Notes: a model not told the origin generated them from the letters alone. A DNA stretch of 64,000 nt from JAPLDA01 sp043787975 (GCA_043787975.1 JAYVUK010000032.1:1-64000); one strand, 5' to 3'; numbered from the stretch's first letter, positions 53,643-62,248 are shown. Translations and numbers: made by a program.

Positions 53643-54182
53643 CTACCAATTGATAAAAGCTTTATTGAAAACATCGTCCACCAACTGATCCTCAATTTCT
53701 GCGATTAAATTACTCTCAACGGCTGAAAGGCTTTGACTGCTGCTGTAATCTGCAAACCTCGAAAAGCTGGTTTCAAAATTCTGTTTGTCATTTTTAATGT
53801 TGGTAAACTTCGCATTGATGGTAATCGTGAGTCGGTTACTAGCCGCTGTTTCGTTTGCCTGGATAGCAAGAGGAGTCACAGCATAGTTGATGATGGATCC
53901 TTCAAAGATCAGATCAGGATCTTTGTCAGTAAGCTTCAGATTTGTTTGAGAAAGAAATTTGTCTTTTAATTTTTCCGTGAATGTTTGACTTAGTAATGAC
54001 GGACCTAGCGCAGAAGTCTTTTGAAAATATTTTACATTGAATGTTTTGATGTCAGGAGAAATGGAAGCACCCGACATCGAATAGTTGACCTTACAGGAGT
54101 TCAAAAGGAATAAGGAATAAGGAATAAGGAATAAAAAGAGAGAGAAGTTTCTCCTGACATTCATGATTTTTTTTTTATTCAT
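53643..54182 (-). CDS. LptE family LPS-assembly lipoprotein
   Basis: The 179-residue product has a lipoprotein signal ending LFLLNSC and the LptE-like mature region (KVNYSMSGASISPDIKTFNV; DPDLIFEGSIINYAVTPLAI). LptE plugs the LptD barrel to insert lipopolysaccharide in the outer membrane. The hydrophobic core of the signal peptide is encoded by four tandem 7-bp repeats. ATG 54164 is an alternative start. Its stop codon abuts the TPR gene start. Confidence 0.86.
   Translation of the reverse strand: MNKKKIMNVRRNFSLFLFLIPYSLFLLNSCKVNYSMSGASISPDIKTFNVKYFQKTSALGPSLLSQTFTEKLKDKFLSQTNLKLTDKDPDLIFEGSIINYAVTPLAIQANETAASNRLTITINAKFTNIKNDKQNFETSFSRFADYSSSQSLSAVESNLIAEIEDQLVDDVFNKAFINW
54105..54132 (-). 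repeat. Heptanucleotide tandem repeat in the LptE signal sequence
   Basis: Four perfect copies of aaggaat on the plus strand (attcctt on the coding strand) encode the FLIPYSLFL stretch. Because seven is not a multiple of three, loss or gain of one unit would shift the frame within the signal peptide. Confidence 0.88.
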
Positions 54183-54248
54183 TATTAATTCTTAAATTTT
54201 ACTTTTCATTAGCTAATTATCAAATTATCAAATCAACGAATTATCACA

Positions 54249-55475
54249 TTAGTGTATCTTATACTCATTCATCTTCCTATACAACGTCCGCTCGGAAATA
54301 CCAAGTTCCTTCGCAGCCATCTTTCTTCTTCCTTTGTATTTATGCAATGCTTTTTTGATGAACTCTTTTTCTTTTTCTTCAAGAGAAAGTGATTCTTCCA
54401 CTTCTTCATGACGATGCATCGGAGCCGCTTCAATGTTCGGATGAATGGTAATGTTTGGATCAGAAGTTGGAATGGCAGACTTCGATTCCGATTGAAGTTT
54501 ATTCAAAAGATGTTCGTTGTGCTCTTTCCAATTCGGATCGCTTGAAGCATTTTGCATCAATTCATTTACCAGTTGCTTCATGTCATTCATGTCCTTCTTC
54601 ATATCGAAAAGAACCTTGTACAACAATTCACGTTCTGAAAATTCAGAACCTGTTTTCGTTCCGTCTTTCATCAACACAGGCAAATTACTGAATGGCGCCG
54701 GAGGTAAATAACGAAGCAATGTTTCTCCGGTGATATCCCGATGCTTTTCGAGTATTGACATTTGCTCCGTGATGTTCTTTAGCTGACGAATGTTTCCGGG
54801 CCAGCGATAGTCGGTCAACAATTTTTGCGCTTCGGTCTGCAGCATCAATGCCGGCATACGATATCGTTCCGCAAAGTCAGATGCAAATTTTCTAAACAAA
54901 AGAAAGATGTCTTCTTTCCGGTCGCGCAACGGAGGAACACGGATTGGAACAGTGTTCAAACGGTAATATAAATCTTCACGGAACTTTCCGTTTTCAATCG
55001 CTCTGAGTAAATCAACATTGGTTGCACCGACAACGCGTACGTTTGTCTTCTGCACTTTCGACGAACCGACTTTGATGAACTCACCGGTCTCTAACACGCG
55101 AAGCAAACGAACCTGTGTATTCAATGGCAAATCTCCGACTTCATCCAAAAAAATAGTTCCGCCATCCGACACTTCAAAATATCCTTTGCGTGCTTCATGA
55201 GCCCCGGTGAACGAACCTTTTTCATGACCGAATAATTCTGAATCAATTGTTCCTTCCGGAATGGCACCACAGTTTACGGCGATGTATGGTCCGTGTTTAC
55301 GGGCACTCAGTTGATGAATGATTTGCGGAAAAACTTCTTTACCAACTCCGCTTTCTCCGCTAATCAAAACGGAAATTTCAGTCGGTGAAACTTGACGCGC
55401 TACATTGATCGCATGATCAAGCAACGGTGAGTTACCGATGATTCCAAAGCGTTGTTTTATTTCGAGAGGTGTCAT
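54249..55475 (-). CDS. Sigma-54-dependent transcriptional activator without receiver domain
   Basis: The 408-residue protein starts directly with the AAA+ domain: Walker A GESGVGKE (40-47), the sigma-54 contact loop GSFTGA (87-92) and Walker B TIFLDEVGD (107-115). After a linker it ends in a Fis-type helix-turn-helix (KMAAKELGISERTLYRKMNE). It therefore activates RNA polymerase holoenzyme carrying RpoN, but no sensory domain is visible, so its signal is unknown. It lies between miaB and lptE on the same strand. Confidence 0.92.
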   Translation of the reverse strand: MTPLEIKQRFGIIGNSPLLDHAINVARQVSPTEISVLISGESGVGKEVFPQIIHQLSARKHGPYIAVNCGAIPEGTIDSELFGHEKGSFTGAHEARKGYFEVSDGGTIFLDEVGDLPLNTQVRLLRVLETGEFIKVGSSKVQKTNVRVVGATNVDLLRAIENGKFREDLYYRLNTVPIRVPPLRDRKEDIFLLFRKFASDFAERYRMPALMLQTEAQKLLTDYRWPGNIRQLKNITEQMSILEKHRDITGETLLRYLPPAPFSNLPVLMKDGTKTGSEFSERELLYKVLFDMKKDMNDMKQLVNELMQNASSDPNWKEHNEHLLNKLQSESKSAIPTSDPNITIHPNIEAAPMHRHEEVEESLSLEEKEKEFIKKALHKYKGRRKMAAKELGISERTLYRKMNEYKIH

Positions 55476-55555
55476 TTTTATTGAATCATTGAAGATTGTA
55501 TCATTGACGATTTAAATGAACCAATGATCCGATCGTCAATGATAAAATTATCACT

Positions 55556-57082
55556 TTAAATACTATGCCCGAGCAACGTCGCCGGCGTACAATCCGTAAC
55601 CAATACATGGACGTAATCACCCGGTTTATATTGTTCACGCGGGAAGATGATGACTTTGTTCTGGTCACTTCTTCCTGATAAATGTTTATCAGAACGTTTT
55701 GAGACTCCATCCACCAACACACGAAAAACCTTATTCAGATCTTTCAGATTGCTTTGATGAGAAAGTTTTGCCTGGACGTTAATGATTTCTGTCAGTCGTT
55801 TTGATTTAATCTCTTCCGCTACATCATCTTTGAATTGGCGCGCAGCCTGTGTTCCCGGTCGTTCAGAATATTTAAACATGTAGGCATATTCATACCCGAC
55901 TGATTTCATCAGTGAAAGAGTTTCTTCATGCTCTTCATCTGTCTCTCCGCAAAATCCGGTGATGATGTCTGTCGAAATAGCGCAGTCCGGAATAATAGTT
56001 CTCACCGATTCGATTCGTTTAAAATAATCCTCGCGAGAGTAACCGCGGTTCATTCGTTCCAACACATTGCTGTTGCCGCTTTGAACCGGAAGATGAATGT
56101 AATTACAAATGTTATCATGCTTCGCGACAACATGCAACACAGCATCCGTCATGTCGCGCGGATTGGAAGTTGAAAAGCGAACACGGAGATCAGGATTTAT
56201 TTCGGCAACCATTCCGAGTAGGTCGGCGAACGATACAGAATTTTTATGTTCGAATTGGTGAATCGGTGAATCGGTGAAAGGATGATTCTCGCTATCATTC
56301 TCCGTTCCCCCTATTCTCCGTTTCTCCGTTTCTTCAGTTCTCTTAATTATTTCCTTCTTCGTATTCGTATCCGGATGCCATAAATAAGAATCTACATTTT
56401 GCCCGAGCAACGTTATTTCCTTGTAACCGCTTTCCGAAAGTTGTCTGGCTTCGTTGATAATAGATTCAGGTTCCCGGCTTCGCTCTCTTCCGCGCGTGAA
56501 AGGAACCACGCAAAACGAACACATGTTATCACATCCTCGTGTGATGGAAATAAAAGCAGAGATTCCATTGCTTCCCAAACGAACCGGGCTGATCTCAGCA
56601 TAGGTTTCTTCACGGCTCAATAAAACATTCACAGCTTTTTGCCCGGACTCAACGGATGCAATCAAGTTCGGCAAATCACGGTATGAATCCGGACCAACGA
56701 CAAGATCAACTAATTTTTCCTGTTCCAGTAATTTTGATTTCAGACGTTCAGCCATGCAACCAAGTACACCTATAATAAGAGAAGGTTGATGAACTTTCTT
56801 TTTCTTGAAATCTTTTAAGCGTGCCCAGATGCGGAGTTCGGCATTGTCACGGATCGCACATGTGTTCAGGAAGATAACATCAGCATCATCGGTTGTATTC
56901 GTAGTTACGAATCCCAAATCAGTCATGATGGAAGCCACGATTTCACTATCCGAAAAATTCATCGCACAGCCGTAGCTTTCCAGGTACAGTTTCTTCGCGT
57001 CAGGATTTTTTACGTTCGTCTCCTTCATCAACACCTCGCCCTGGCGCGATTCATCCATTACTTTAGTTTCTTCAAATGACAT
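55556..57082 (-). CDS. miaB: tRNA-2-methylthio-N6-dimethylallyladenosine synthase MiaB
   Basis: MiaB methylthiolates i6A37 of tRNA using two 4Fe-4S clusters. The N-terminal cluster cysteines are C39, C75 and C109; the radical-SAM cysteines are C184, C188 and C191 in GCDNMCSFC. A TRAM domain ends the protein (about 435-508). Residues 238-281 form an insertion between GQNVDSYLW and FADLLGMVAEI, encoded by stuttering repeats including caccgatt. It has a complete promoter immediately before the first ATG; ATG 57058 or 57028 are alternative starts. Confidence 0.94.
   Translation of the reverse strand: MSFEETKVMDESRQGEVLMKETNVKNPDAKKLYLESYGCAMNFSDSEIVASIMTDLGFVTTNTTDDADVIFLNTCAIRDNAELRIWARLKDFKKKKVHQPSLIIGVLGCMAERLKSKLLEQEKLVDLVVGPDSYRDLPNLIASVESGQKAVNVLLSREETYAEISPVRLGSNGISAFISITRGCDNMCSFCVVPFTRGRERSREPESIINEARQLSESGYKEITLLGQNVDSYLWHPDTNTKKEIIKRTEETEKRRIGGTENDSENHPFTDSPIHQFEHKNSVSFADLLGMVAEINPDLRVRFSTSNPRDMTDAVLHVVAKHDNICNYIHLPVQSGNSNVLERMNRGYSREDYFKRIESVRTIIPDCAISTDIITGFCGETDEEHEETLSLMKSVGYEYAYMFKYSERPGTQAARQFKDDVAEEIKSKRLTEIINVQAKLSHQSNLKDLNKVFRVLVDGVSKRSDKHLSGRSDQNKVIIFPREQYKPGDYVHVLVTDCTPATLLGHSI
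56249..56345 (-). repeat. Intragenic word repeats in miaB
   Basis: On the plus strand aatcggtg occurs twice in tandem (56261-56276) after a ggtg, followed by tctccgtt words (56299-56331). In the coding sense this reads caccgatt, the same octamer as in the beta-mannosidase gene. It is translated in frame. Confidence 0.75.
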
Positions 57083-57086
57083 GGCG

Positions 57087-57117
57087 CAAAGATAAATTTA
57101 ATTGGCTGGCTTGACAA
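57087..57117 (-). promoter_or_regulatory. Promoter of miaB
   Basis: On the minus strand TTG (57115-57117), a 20-nt spacer and TATCTTTG (57087-57094) match the phylum consensus fully. Only four bases separate the -7 box from the first ATG, so the transcript is leaderless or starts within the annotated frame. Confidence 0.65.
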
Positions 57118-57224
57118 GATGTCAGTTTCAGAGATTTTAAATTAGAAATTTTAGATTTTAAATGGTAATTGTTGAATTTTGGTTTAAGCTATTTTTTTAT
57201 TTTCACCCCGTTAAATCGTTTTCT

Positions 57225-58292
57225 ATGAAAAAAATTCACAAAGGCTTTCTGCTTAGTGTCGGTGTTTTCTTGTATTCTTTATGCTGCTTTGCTCAGGATA
57301 CTTTAACCCCTAAAAATCCCTATGATGACAGAATTTTTACAATTGTTGAAGAAATGCCTTCATTTCCTGGTGGCGAGGAGACGATGATGAATTTCATAGC
57401 TCAGAATATTAAATATCCACCTCGCGCGCGAGAAAATAATATTCAGGGAAGAGTATATGTAAATTTTATACTGGACACAGCAGGAACGGTTACGAGAGCA
57501 AAAGTTGTTCGAGGGATTGGAGGTGGTTGCGATGAAGAAGCAATCCGTGTTATTGCTTCCATGCCCAAATGGAAACCGGGAAAGCAAAATGGACAGCCGG
57601 TTAACGTCGTCTATAATCTACCTGTCTTATTTGGAGATAAAGGAGATGAAAATAAAGCAAGTACCAATGAAAATCATTATAATCACGGAGTTGAATTATT
57701 AAAAAAAGAAAAGTTTATTGAGGCAATAAAAGAATTTGATGAATCTATTCAAGTAAACAAATCAGACATTGACGCTTACTATAATAGAGGTATCGCAAAA
57801 CTTCGGATGAACGACAGATCAGGAGCTTGCTTTGATTGGAGTACTTCGGCAATTCACGGTGACGCGAACGTATTTCAGCAACTGAATAGATTTTGTGACA
57901 GCCTTATAATTTATGAAGGAGATACCGTTAATACGACTCAGCCAAAAACAATTGATACAATAGAGTTTGTTAGCAAAACGGACACTGGAACCGAAGTGAT
58001 GCCTCATTTCCCTGGTGGTGAAAAAGCCTTGTTGGAATTTATTTTCCGTAATGTTAAGTATCCACTTAAAGCTAAAGCAAATGGAATTGAGGGAAAAGTG
58101 TATGTAACTTTTTATATCGACAAGAATGGAGGCGTTGGTGATCCGAAAATTGCAAAAGGAATTGGCGGAGGTTGCGATGAGGAAGTAATTAAAGTTGTAA
58201 AATTAATGCCCAGATGGGTTCCCGGAAAAAAAGGTGGTAAGCCAGTAAATGTAAGGTTCAATTTGCCCGTCAACTTTACTGTTAAAAATTGA
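57225..58292 (+). CDS. Periplasmic protein with two TonB C-terminal domains flanking TPR-like helices
   Basis: After a signal peptide (KKIHKGFLLSVGVFLYSLCC) the 355-residue protein has a TonB_C domain (about 37-130). A short tetratricopeptide segment follows (about 140-205, YNRGIAKLRMNDRSGACFDW), then a second TonB_C domain (about 255-352). The two TonB_C copies share FPGGE, VRGIGGGCDEEAIRV/AKGIGGGCDEEVIKV and KPVNVRFNLPV-type endings. There is no membrane anchor or proline-rich stalk as in energising TonB, so it is probably a periplasmic binding protein. Start at ATG 57225 before the signal peptide. Confidence 0.83.
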   Translation: MKKIHKGFLLSVGVFLYSLCCFAQDTLTPKNPYDDRIFTIVEEMPSFPGGEETMMNFIAQNIKYPPRARENNIQGRVYVNFILDTAGTVTRAKVVRGIGGGCDEEAIRVIASMPKWKPGKQNGQPVNVVYNLPVLFGDKGDENKASTNENHYNHGVELLKKEKFIEAIKEFDESIQVNKSDIDAYYNRGIAKLRMNDRSGACFDWSTSAIHGDANVFQQLNRFCDSLIIYEGDTVNTTQPKTIDTIEFVSKTDTGTEVMPHFPGGEKALLEFIFRNVKYPLKAKANGIEGKVYVTFYIDKNGGVGDPKIAKGIGGGCDEEVIKVVKLMPRWVPGKKGGKPVNVRFNLPVNFTVKN

Positions 58293-58507
58293 GAATGCTT
58301 TTCCATTTGCTATCTCATTTCATTCTCAAAAATATTTTTTTCATTTCATTTTTACTCCCGTTCAAATTCTTTTTTTGCTTGCAGAAAAATAAAATGCTTT
58401 TATTTGCGCCATCGAAAAAAAGTTGAGACAAGAATTAAGATGCAAGAATCAAGATAGATTCCGCGTCTTAAATCTTGATTCTTGATTCTAAAATCTCGTT
58501 CCAAACG

Positions 58508-60988
58508 ATGTCAAAAAACTTAGTAATAGTAGAGTCACCTGCGAAAGCAAAAACAATAGAAGGATATCTCGGAAAAGATTTCACGGTGAAGTCGAGCTAT
58601 GGTCATGTGCGTGATCTGGTGAAGAGCGGAATGGGCATCAACATCAAAAATAATTTCGAACCCGTTTATGAAGTCAGCCCTGACAAAGAGCATGTGATAA
58701 AGGATTTGCAAAAGCTGGTGAAGAAAGCGGAGATGGTATGGCTTGCAACGGATGAGGACCGCGAAGGAGAAGCAATCTCCTGGCATTTATTTGAAGCACT
58801 GGAGTTGAAAGAAGACAAAACGAAACGGATTGTTTTTCATGAGATCACGAAGAAGGCAATTCTTGCAGCGATAGAAAACCCGCGCACCATTGACAAGCAC
58901 ATGGTGGACGCACAGCAAGCGAGAAGAGTGCTCGATCGTTTGGTTGGTTTTGAACTCTCTCCTGTGTTATGGAAAAAGGTAAAGCCATCGCTTTCAGCCG
59001 GTCGTGTGCAATCGGTTGCCGTAAGGTTATTGGTTGAACGGGAAAGAGAAATCGATTCATTCAACATCAACTTCTTTTATAAAGTCGTTGCCATTTTTGA
59101 AACGGAAGAAAAATCATTCAAAGCAGAACTTCCGAAGAAATATAAAACGAAAGAAGAAGCGGAAGCATTTCTTCAGAGTTGCATCGGCGCAAATTTCAAT
59201 GTAAAAAACCTGGAAGTGAAGCCGGGAAAAAAATCTCCTTCAGCTCCGTTTACAACATCCACCTTGCAGCAGGAAGCAAGCCGGAAACTTGGTTACTCAG
59301 TTTCGCAAACCATGGTGATCGCTCAGAAACTTTATGAGAGTGGAAAAATCTCCTACATGAGAACTGACTCAGTAACGCTTTCACAGGATGCACTCGAGAT
59401 GGCGAAGAAAGTGATCACTTCAAATTACGGGAAAAAATATTCGGAACCGCATCAGTACAAAACGAAACAGGCATCTGCGCAGGAAGCTCACGAAGCAATC
59501 CGTCCTACTGACATGGCTGTTGAAGTGGTGGATGGAGATCAGCGGGATCAACGGTTGTACGATCTTATTCGCAAGAGAACATTGGCTTCTCAAATGGCAG
59601 ACGCTGTGCTGGAAAAAACAGTGGTGACCATTTCTTCTTCCAAATCAAATGAAGAATTAATTGTTACCGGTGAGGTCATTAAATTCGATGGTTTTTTGAA
59701 AATGTACATGGAAGGCAGTGATGAAGAAGATGAGGATGCACAGGAAGGAATTTTGCCGGCGATGAAAGTCGGTGATGATTTGAAATTCCTTGAAGCATCC
59801 GCTACTCAACGATTCACACATCCGCCTGCACGTTTCACAGAAGCATCACTCGTAAAAAAATTGGAAGAACTTGGCATCGGACGACCATCTACATATGCTC
59901 CTACCATTTCAACAGTTCAGAAAAGAGGGTATGTAGTGAAGGAAGAGCGTGAAGGAAAAGAACGGTTGTACGATGTGATTACGCTGAAGAATGATACCAT
60001 TAAGAGTGAGAAGAAATCAGAAATAACGGGAGCAGAAAAAAATAAATTATTCCCGACCGACATTGGAGTAGTGGTGACTGATTTTCTCGTTACAAACTTC
60101 AAAGACATTCTCGATTACAATTTCACTGCTTACGTTGAAAAAGAATTTGATGACATCGCCAACGGTGAATTGAAATGGCAAAAGATGATCAAGGAATTTT
60201 ACGGACCGTTTCACCAAACGGTGGAAATAACAACCGAAACTTCTGAGCGTGCTTCCGGAGAGCGAATTCTTGGGAAAGATCCTGCCAGTGGACTTACGCT
60301 GTTAGTTCGTGTCGGAAGGTTTGGCCCGATGGCGCAAATAGGAAACACGGAAGAAATTGAAGCAGGTAAAATTGAAAAGTCACGCTTTGCAAAACTTCGT
60401 CCCAATCAACGGTTAGAAACCATCACGTTTGAAGAAGCGATTGATCTCTTCAAACTTCCAAGAACCCTGGGGGAATTTGAAGGACAAAATGTTACAGTAG
60501 CGATCGGCCGTTTCGGACCGTATGCAAAACACAACGACATATTTGTCTCGCTGAAAAAAGAAGATGATCCGTACACCATCATGCTTGATCGCGCTATTGA
60601 ATTGATTGAAGAAAAAAGAAAAGCGAATGCAGAACGAATCATCCAGGTGTTTGAAGAAGATAAGGATGTAAAAGTGTTGAACGGTCGTTACGGACCTTAC
60701 ATCCAGGTAAAGGATAAGAATGTAAAAATTCCCAAAGACAAAGACCCGAAGTCACTGACGCTTGCCGAAATTTACGAGATCGCAGAAAATGCTCCCGAAC
60801 CTAAAAAAAGATGGGGCAACAAAAGTTTTGGGAATAAAAATTCAGGAGGCTTTGGCAACAAGGGCTTCGCGAAGAAAAAACCTGAGACAGTGGAAGACAT
60901 AGAGCTGCCTGCAAAAAAAGCTGCTTCATCAAAACCAACAGCGAAGAAGGCGCCTGCAAAAAAGGCCGCCCCGAAAAAGAAAGAATAA
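58508..60988 (+). CDS. topA: DNA topoisomerase I (type IA)
   Basis: TopA relaxes negative supercoils. The TOPRIM domain starts the protein (LVIVESPAKAKTIEGYLG, with TDEDREGEAISWHLFEAL). The catalytic tyrosine lies in ISYMRTDSVTLSQ. C-terminal zinc-ribbon-like domains lacking cysteines follow, then a Lys/Ala/Pro-rich tail (AKKAPAKKAAPKKKE) that probably binds DNA. I start at ATG 58508, directly before SKNLVIVES; the longer frame reads through stuttering repeats (58432-58500). Confidence 0.96.
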   Translation: MSKNLVIVESPAKAKTIEGYLGKDFTVKSSYGHVRDLVKSGMGINIKNNFEPVYEVSPDKEHVIKDLQKLVKKAEMVWLATDEDREGEAISWHLFEALELKEDKTKRIVFHEITKKAILAAIENPRTIDKHMVDAQQARRVLDRLVGFELSPVLWKKVKPSLSAGRVQSVAVRLLVEREREIDSFNINFFYKVVAIFETEEKSFKAELPKKYKTKEEAEAFLQSCIGANFNVKNLEVKPGKKSPSAPFTTSTLQQEASRKLGYSVSQTMVIAQKLYESGKISYMRTDSVTLSQDALEMAKKVITSNYGKKYSEPHQYKTKQASAQEAHEAIRPTDMAVEVVDGDQRDQRLYDLIRKRTLASQMADAVLEKTVVTISSSKSNEELIVTGEVIKFDGFLKMYMEGSDEEDEDAQEGILPAMKVGDDLKFLEASATQRFTHPPARFTEASLVKKLEELGIGRPSTYAPTISTVQKRGYVVKEEREGKERLYDVITLKNDTIKSEKKSEITGAEKNKLFPTDIGVVVTDFLVTNFKDILDYNFTAYVEKEFDDIANGELKWQKMIKEFYGPFHQTVEITTETSERASGERILGKDPASGLTLLVRVGRFGPMAQIGNTEEIEAGKIEKSRFAKLRPNQRLETITFEEAIDLFKLPRTLGEFEGQNVTVAIGRFGPYAKHNDIFVSLKKEDDPYTIMLDRAIELIEEKRKANAERIIQVFEEDKDVKVLNGRYGPYIQVKDKNVKIPKDKDPKSLTLAEIYEIAENAPEPKKRWGNKSFGNKNSGGFGNKGFAKKKPETVEDIELPAKKAASSKPTAKKAPAKKAAPKKKE

Positions 60989-61008
60989 TTTTAGAACCAA
61001 CAGTTGCA

Positions 61009-61054
61009 CAGTTGCGAGAACTGTGTAAACCGTAAACCAAAAACTGTAAACCAC
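61009..61054. repeat. Stuttering gtaaac-word repeat upstream of the arginase-fold gene
   Basis: The 67-base gap after topA reads acagttgcacagttg and then gtgtaaaccgtaaacc and aactgtaaacc. These are the words of the gaps at 22481, 24806 and 46378. The next gene starts with TTG immediately after it. Confidence 0.5.
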
Positions 61055-61055
61055 T

Positions 61056-62225
61056 TTGGATATTTCCATTTTCTTTAAACCACTTGACGCTTCACGGTTT
61101 GATACGTATCAGGACCAAAAAACGGTGATGGGAAATGCGGTTAAAAAATTTCTTGACCCTGAAAAATTTCCTGACCTCACCGGTTGCCACATTGCATTCA
61201 TCGGTTGTGAGGAAGATCGAGGCTCAGTCAGGAATGATGGCTGTGCGAAGGCTCCGGATATCATACGTGAAAAATATTACCAGTTAAAAAAAGCCCAACA
61301 TCCTTACCAGGTTGTGGATCTTGGAAACATTCGTTTAGGTGAATCGCTCAAGGATACGTACGCTGCCTTGTCAACCATCATGATTGAGTTGATAAAGGAT
61401 GGAATTCTGCCTGTCATTCTTGGTGGAAGCCAGGACTTAACGTATGCACAATACTTGGCGTATCAGCAGTTGGAAGAAACGGTCAACATTGTTTCAGTGG
61501 ATGCAAAATTTGATCTTGGTTCCACCGAAGAAGAGATTCGTTCGAGTACGTATCTTGGAAAAATAATTCTGCATGAGCCCAACTTTCTTTTCAACTTCAG
61601 CAACATTGGTTATCAAACATATTTTGTAGGCAATGACCAGGTTGAATTGATGGATAAACTTTTTTTTGATGCGTACAGGTTAGGACAAGTGAGAAAAGAT
61701 ATGGAGGAAGTTGAACCGATTGTTAGAAACGCAGACATCCTGAGTTTCGATATGACTTCAATTCGTCAGTCGGATGCACCGGGAAACGGAAATGCATCAC
61801 CGAATGGATTTTATGGAGAAGAAGCTTGCCAGATTATCCGGTATGCGGGGCTGAGTGATAAATTAACATCCATCGGATTTTATGAAGCAAATCCCTTATT
61901 TGATAATCACGATCAGACATCTCATCTTATTGCGCAGATGATTTGGTATTTCATTGATGGATATTACAATCGAAAAAAAGATATGCCTGTTTCCAATAAA
62001 GCAGGATTTGTGAAATATCGTGTTGCTTTGAAAAAATCGGAACAGGAAATTATTTTTTATAAAAGCGAAAAAAGTAGTCGCTGGTGGATGGAAGTCCCTT
62101 TTCCAAATTCAAAAGTTAAATATCATCGTCACCACTTAGTTCCTTGTTCGTACAAAGATTATGAAACTGCATGCCGTGATGAAATGCCGGAGCGTTGGTG
62201 GCAGGCCTTTCAGAAGATAAGTTGA
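61056..62225 (+). CDS. Arginase-fold (formimidoylglutamase-like) protein with lost metal ligands
   Basis: The 389-residue protein has the ureohydrolase layout (GCEEDRGSVRNDGCAKAPDI; LGGSQDLTYAQYLAY; VDAKFDLGS; SFDMTSIRQSDAPGN). Compared with the arginase motifs, the first manganese histidine is Gln126 (GGSQ instead of GGxH), the DAHxD histidine is Lys151, and the second aspartate of SxDxD is Thr234. It is therefore unlikely to be an ordinary binuclear manganese hydrolase. An in-frame stop at 61047 leaves TTG 61056 as the only upstream start. It lies between topA and the type IX secretion genes. Confidence 0.82.
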   Translation: MDISIFFKPLDASRFDTYQDQKTVMGNAVKKFLDPEKFPDLTGCHIAFIGCEEDRGSVRNDGCAKAPDIIREKYYQLKKAQHPYQVVDLGNIRLGESLKDTYAALSTIMIELIKDGILPVILGGSQDLTYAQYLAYQQLEETVNIVSVDAKFDLGSTEEEIRSSTYLGKIILHEPNFLFNFSNIGYQTYFVGNDQVELMDKLFFDAYRLGQVRKDMEEVEPIVRNADILSFDMTSIRQSDAPGNGNASPNGFYGEEACQIIRYAGLSDKLTSIGFYEANPLFDNHDQTSHLIAQMIWYFIDGYYNRKKDMPVSNKAGFVKYRVALKKSEQEIIFYKSEKSSRWWMEVPFPNSKVKYHRHHLVPCSYKDYETACRDEMPERWWQAFQKIS

Positions 62226-62226
62226 T

Positions 62227-62248
62227 TTTTTTCCGGCACGGAAAAAAA
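62227..62248. terminator. Terminator after the arginase-fold gene
   Basis: ttttttccg (62227-62235) and cggaaaaaa (62239-62247) pair over a 3-nt loop two bases after the stop codon. The T/A tails make it symmetrical. It separates this gene from porP. Confidence 0.6.

Noticed and set aside
56249..56345. Suspected frameshift or assembly error in miaB
   Set aside because: The frame stays open through the insertion, and motifs before and after it are in the same frame, so it is a length variation and not a broken gene.
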